Origin: Caenibacillus caldisaponilyticus
GTDB lineage: Bacteria; Bacillota; Bacilli; Bacillales; Sporolactobacillaceae
DNA: 64,000 nucleotides
Direction of reading: 5' to 3'
NCBI RefSeq assembly: GCF_002003465.1
Contig: NZ_BDDQ01000009.1
Span: 1-64,000, forward strand
Position 1 is the stretch's first letter. Each line of letters starts with the position of its first letter. The notes under the pieces are model-generated. The model did not search any database and was not told the DNA's origin. It saw only the letters and a list, made by a program, of their open reading frames with translations. A program made the position numbers and the translations under genes. This document shows positions 62,533-64,000 of the stretch, one piece after another.

Positions 62533-63804
62533 GTGATTGAAGTTAAAGTGCCGGAATTGGCCGAATCCATTACCGAAGGAACAATTGCGAGATGGTTGAA
62601 GAACGTCGGTGACAAAGTCAATAAAGGCGACGACATCGTGGAGCTTGAAACCGACAAAGTCAACGTGCAAATTTCCGCCGAAGATGAAGGGGTTTTAACC
62701 GAAATCAAAAAAGGGGAAGGCGAAACGGTCGAAGTCGGCGAAGTGATCGCCGTCCTCGATGAAAGTGCGGCCGGCGCCGCCCCTGCAGCTAAACCGGCCA
62801 ACGCACCGGCGGCCAAAGCGGAAGAACCCGCCGGCGAAAAAGCCGCAACCCCGAAACAAGCCGAAGCGCCGAAACCGGCTGCGAACGCTCCCGCCGCCGA
62901 AACTGACCGTCTCGTGGCGACTCCGGCCGCCCGCAAGCTCGCGCGCGAGCTCGGCATCGATTTGAAAACCGTGACGGCCTCCGATCCGCTCGGCCGCATT
63001 CGCCCTGAGGATGTCCAACGCCAAGCGGCCCAAGCCGCAGCCCCGAAAGCGGCGAAGGCGCCCGCGCCGCAAGCGAAAGATGCGGCGGTTGAAAACCCCG
63101 CCAAACCGGTTGAGCGCATTAAAATGTCGCGCCGCCGCCAAACGATCGCCAATCGCTTGGTCGAAGTGCAACATACGGCCGCGATGCTGACGACCTTCAA
63201 CGAAGTCGACATGACGGCGATCATGGACGTCCGCAACCGCCGTAAAGAATCGTTCGCCCAACGCCACGACGTCAGGCTCGGTTTTATGTCGTTCTTCACG
63301 AAAGCGGTTGTCGGGGCGTTGAAAGAGTTCCCGCTCTTGAACGCGGAAATTCAAGGCGACGAAATCGTCGTCAAGAAATATTACGACATCGGCATTGCCG
63401 TCTCGACCGACGAAGGCCTCGTCGTTCCGGTCGTTCGCGATGCCGATCGGTTAAGCTTTGCCGGCATCGAAAAAGAAATCGAGCGGCTGGCGAAGAAGGC
63501 GCGCGAAAACAAATTGTCGCTTGCCGATCTGCAAGGCGGCACCTTTACGATCACCAACGGCGGCGTCTTCGGATCGCTCATGTCGACGCCGATCTTGAAC
63601 GGCCCGCAAGTCGGCATCTTGGGCATGCATAAGATCCAATGGCGGCCCGTCGCCATCGACCGCGAGCGCATGGAAATCCGCCCGATGATGTATGTGGCGC
63701 TGTCCTACGACCACCGCATCATCGACGGCAAAGAGGCGGTCAGCTTCCTCGTTCGTGTCAAGGAATTGCTGGAAGATCCGGAATCGCTGTTGCTTGAGGG
63801 CTAA
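62533..63804 (+). CDS. odhB: 2-oxoglutarate dehydrogenase E2 component (dihydrolipoyl succinyltransferase)
   Basis: OdhB carries the succinyl group on lipoate to CoA and forms the core of the complex. The 423-residue product has a lipoyl domain (1-76) with the lipoylated Lys42 in LETDKVNVQ, an Ala/Pro/Lys-rich hinge, a peripheral subunit-binding domain (about 130-165; [14 protein letters not shown] and [10 protein letters not shown]), a second Ala/Pro linker, and the catalytic domain ending with [12 protein letters not shown], where His and Asp are catalytic. GTG 62533 follows AGGAGGGAA. The E3 gene is not in the window. Confidence 0.98.
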   Translation: MIEVKVPELAESITEGTIARWLKNVGDKVNKGDDIVELETDKVNVQISAEDEGVLTEIKKGEGETVEVGEVIAVLDESAAGAAPAAKPANAPAAKAEEPAGEKAATPKQAEAPKPAANAPAAETDRLVATPAARKLARELGIDLKTVTASDPLGRIRPEDVQRQAAQAAAPKAAKAPAPQAKDAAVENPAKPVERIKMSRRRQTIANRLVEVQHTAAMLTTFNEVDMTAIMDVRNRRKESFAQRHDVRLGFMSFFTKAVVGALKEFPLLNAEIQGDEIVVKKYYDIGIAVSTDEGLVVPVVRDADRLSFAGIEKEIERLAKKARENKLSLADLQGGTFTITNGGVFGSLMSTPILNGPQVGILGMHKIQWRPVAIDRERMEIRPMMYVALSYDHRIIDGKEAVSFLVRVKELLEDPESLLLEG

Positions 63805-63820
63805 TTCGAGAGGCTGTCTC

Positions 63821-63855
63821 AAGGACGCGGGATACGAAATCCCGTGTCCTTTTTA
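63821..63855 (+). terminator. Intrinsic terminator after odhB
   Basis: GGACGCGGGAT pairs with ATCCCGTGTCC (one G-T pair) around a short loop, flanked by AA and a T-tract. Confidence 0.9.
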
Positions 63856-63935
63856 ATTGAATGAGTCCATCATTCGATGGCTGAGGCGTTTGCTCAAACG
63901 GCGGCCGCGAAGGCGAGAGCCGACGGGAGGGCAGG

Positions 63936-64000
63936 ATGAAGCAGGAAGAACGGCGTGACCGAAAAAAGCATGAAAACATCCATGCGGTGGCGAGTGGAGA
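63936..64000 (+). CDS. Start of an unidentified gene (cut by window edge)
   Basis: ATG 63936 is preceded by GGGAGG at a spacing of about 5 and opens a frame that runs off the window. The visible 21 residues (MKQEERRDRKKHENIHAVAS) are charged and helical with no recognisable domain. A good ribosome site after the odhB terminator supports a real gene, but too little is seen to name it. Confidence 0.45.
   Translation, partial: MKQEERRDRKKHENIHAVASG

Overview
The window is a stretch of chromosome from an endospore-forming member of the Bacillaceae (Firmicutes). It is a fairly GC-rich relative of Bacillus/Geobacillus, possibly moderately thermophilic, but the species cannot be named from sequence alone. 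The evidence is near-complete collinearity with the mreBCD-to-yrhC block of Bacillus subtilis, many sporulation genes (spoIVFA, spoIVFB, spo0B, safA, bofC, spoVB, an rsfA-like gene, a yhcN-like gene), T-box leaders on tRNA synthetase genes, Gram-positive Shine-Dalgarno sites and frequent TTG/GTG starts.

Layout, left to right. 1-3.6 kb: cell shape and division (mreB end, mreC, mreD, minC, minD). 3.8-8.7 kb: the SpoIVFA/SpoIVFB sigma-K protease pair, the L21-Prp-L27 ribosomal operon, spo0B and obgE. 8.7-12 kb: spore coat and lipoprotein genes, yebC and bofC. 12.3-16.7 kb: ruvAB, queA, tgt, yajC. 16.8-18.9 kb, minus strand: a TIGR04086 membrane protein and spoVB. 19.1-27.8 kb: comN, separate secD and secF, recJ, apt, relA, dtd. 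27.9-31.7 kb: a small ORF and a T-box-controlled hisS-aspS operon. 31.7-33.8 kb: 6S RNA followed directly by an AT-rich IS1182-type insertion sequence. 33.8-35.9 kb, minus strand: an RsfA-like regulator and rarA. 36-43 kb: a YczE-type membrane protein, cymR, iscS, mnmA, recD2. 43-48.5 kb: a small zinc-ribbon protein, an AI-2E-family transporter, T-box plus alaS, ireB, ruvX, yrzB. 48.6-54.5 kb: mltG, yrrM, udk, greA, pbpI, yrrS. 54.8-59.3 kb: a methionine-to-cysteine recycling operon (yrrT-mtnN-luxS-mccA-mccB-yrhC) with a palindrome in its promoter that may be a CymR operator. 59.7-63.8 kb: odhAB of the TCA cycle. A new gene begins at the right edge.

How the genes work together: most are housekeeping (translation, tRNA modification, recombination, secretion, wall growth). 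cymR and its probable target operon are both present. iscS sits beside mnmA and probably supplies sulfur for tRNA 2-thiolation. hisS/aspS and alaS are controlled by charging of their own tRNAs.

The strongest anomaly is that four genes (recJ, a yczE-like gene, alaS, pbpI) are each broken by exactly one extra base in an A or T homopolymer. Removing that base restores family-typical lengths. This looks more like a systematic homopolymer error in the sequence than biology, although polymerase slippage is possible. I saw no CRISPR array, tRNA, rRNA, prophage, toxin-antitoxin or defence island, and no clearly undescribed multi-gene system.
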